Source of the DNA: Fidelibacterota bacterium
GTDB taxonomy: Bacteria; Fidelibacterota; UBA8477; JABMPR01
Reading direction: 5' to 3'
NCBI GenBank assembly: GCA_018650795.1
Contig: JABIFG010000207.1
Span: 1 to 64,000, forward strand
DNA: 64,000 nucleotides
The position numbers and the translations under genes are program-made. Positions 63,738 through 64,000 of the stretch are shown one piece after another. The notes under the pieces were generated by a model. It saw nothing but the letters and a program-made list of their open reading frames with translations. It was not told the origin of the DNA and did no database searches. Numbering within the stretch: position 1 is the stretch's first letter; each line of letters opens with the position of its first letter.

Positions 63738-63930
63738 TTTGAACCCCCTGAAGTAAGATTTCATCTAACCACTCTTTGATAAAGAGCAGCTTGCCAGTTC
63801 CACCATTGGTACGGGTGAACTTCACTCGACCTTTGTAGACCTGATTTCTTAACCATGAATCTGAAACTCTGCAATACTCAGCAGCTTCCCTGATCGTCAG
63901 ATATTGTTGTTTTTCATTAGATTGGGTCAT
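63730..63930 (-). CDS. Small HTH_17 DNA-binding protein
   Basis: I start it at the ATG at 63930, six bases after AAAGGTG; the longer frame begins at 63972. It has 66 residues. YLTIREAAEYCRVSDSWLRNQVYKGRVKFTRTNGGTGKLLFIKEWLDEILLQ is a full HTH_17 (excisionase/MerR-like) winged helix. It heads the visible run of island genes and overlaps the next gene by eight bases. The remaining 70 bases to the window end show no further gene. Confidence 0.78.
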   Translation of the reverse strand: MTQSNEKQQYLTIREAAEYCRVSDSWLRNQVYKGRVKFTRTNGGTGKLLFIKEWLDEILLQGVQNG

Positions 63931-64000
63931 TTTGACACCTTTAACTTTATTGGAATCCATTATTGAATTCAATAGGTGTTATGTCCGTGATTCAGGAGGG

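Noticed and set aside
54337-64000. CRISPR array expected beside the NE0113-like gene
   Set aside because: No regularly spaced direct repeat array is visible on either strand in the window; only the short 10-base phased TTGTGT repeats occur.

Overview
The window looks like a chromosome fragment of a marine member of the FCB group of bacteria, most like Candidatus Marinimicrobia (SAR406) or a relative. Five large exported proteins end in the type IX-style sorting module with a YPNPFN motif. There is also a PorV/PorQ-type barrel, a TonB receptor with a carboxypeptidase-regulatory-like extension, multihaem cytochromes and sodium-coupled sugar symporters. The phylum is inferred from gene style, not from a marker gene.

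Positions 52-42307 form a large beta-glucan (laminarin/lichenan-type) utilisation locus in three blocks. Block A (52-19994, minus strand) runs, in transcription order, from a sodium/solute symporter through a giant multi-module surface protein, a TonB receptor, a fibronectin-type surface protein, a PorV-like barrel and a SurA/PpiC-type foldase lipoprotein to four glycoside hydrolases: GH16 laminarinase, a clan GH-A lipoprotein, a naturally circularly permuted GH16 lichenase, and GH5+CBM6. There is no SusD. Block B (20472-24756, minus strand) is a regulatory trio: a membrane-anchored sugar-binding protein, a sensor kinase and a sigma-54-dependent response regulator. Block C (25136-36534, plus strand) starts behind a near-consensus sigma-54 promoter. 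It encodes GH3, a GH-A enzyme, a GPH-type importer with a large extracytoplasmic insert, GH30, a GH149/GH161-like beta-1,3-glucan phosphorylase and GH17. Two more enzymes on the minus strand (GH5+Ig+CBM9, GH128) and a surface protein with a 993-bp internal duplication (39983-42307) complete the locus. The implied flow is: surface endo-cleavage and binding, outer-membrane uptake, periplasmic trimming of beta-1,3 and beta-1,6 linkages, inner-membrane import, then cytoplasmic phosphorolysis to glucose-1-phosphate.

Positions 42428-45571 hold a decayed galactose cluster. An intact vSGLT-like symporter lies between a frameshifted galT fragment and a small ORF ending in a GalM C-terminal piece, with an atypical TrpF-like protein alongside. 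Positions 45903-54092 are core-like: tRNA-Met(CAU), two multihaem cytochromes around an OmpR-type two-component system, an SLC45/GPH-like transporter and a PlsC-like acyltransferase.

From tRNA-fMet (54263-54336) to the window end lies an accessory island, entirely on the minus strand. It holds three HTH_17-type DNA-binding proteins, an unknown protein, a tyrosine recombinase, a CRISPR-associated NE0113-type (CARF-like) protein with no CRISPR array in view, an unknown protein, and a three-gene cassette: AAA ATPase with DUF3696, HDR-motif (PLD-like) protein, and NERD-SF1 helicase. That cassette is the best candidate here for an undescribed defence system. The far end of the island is outside the window.
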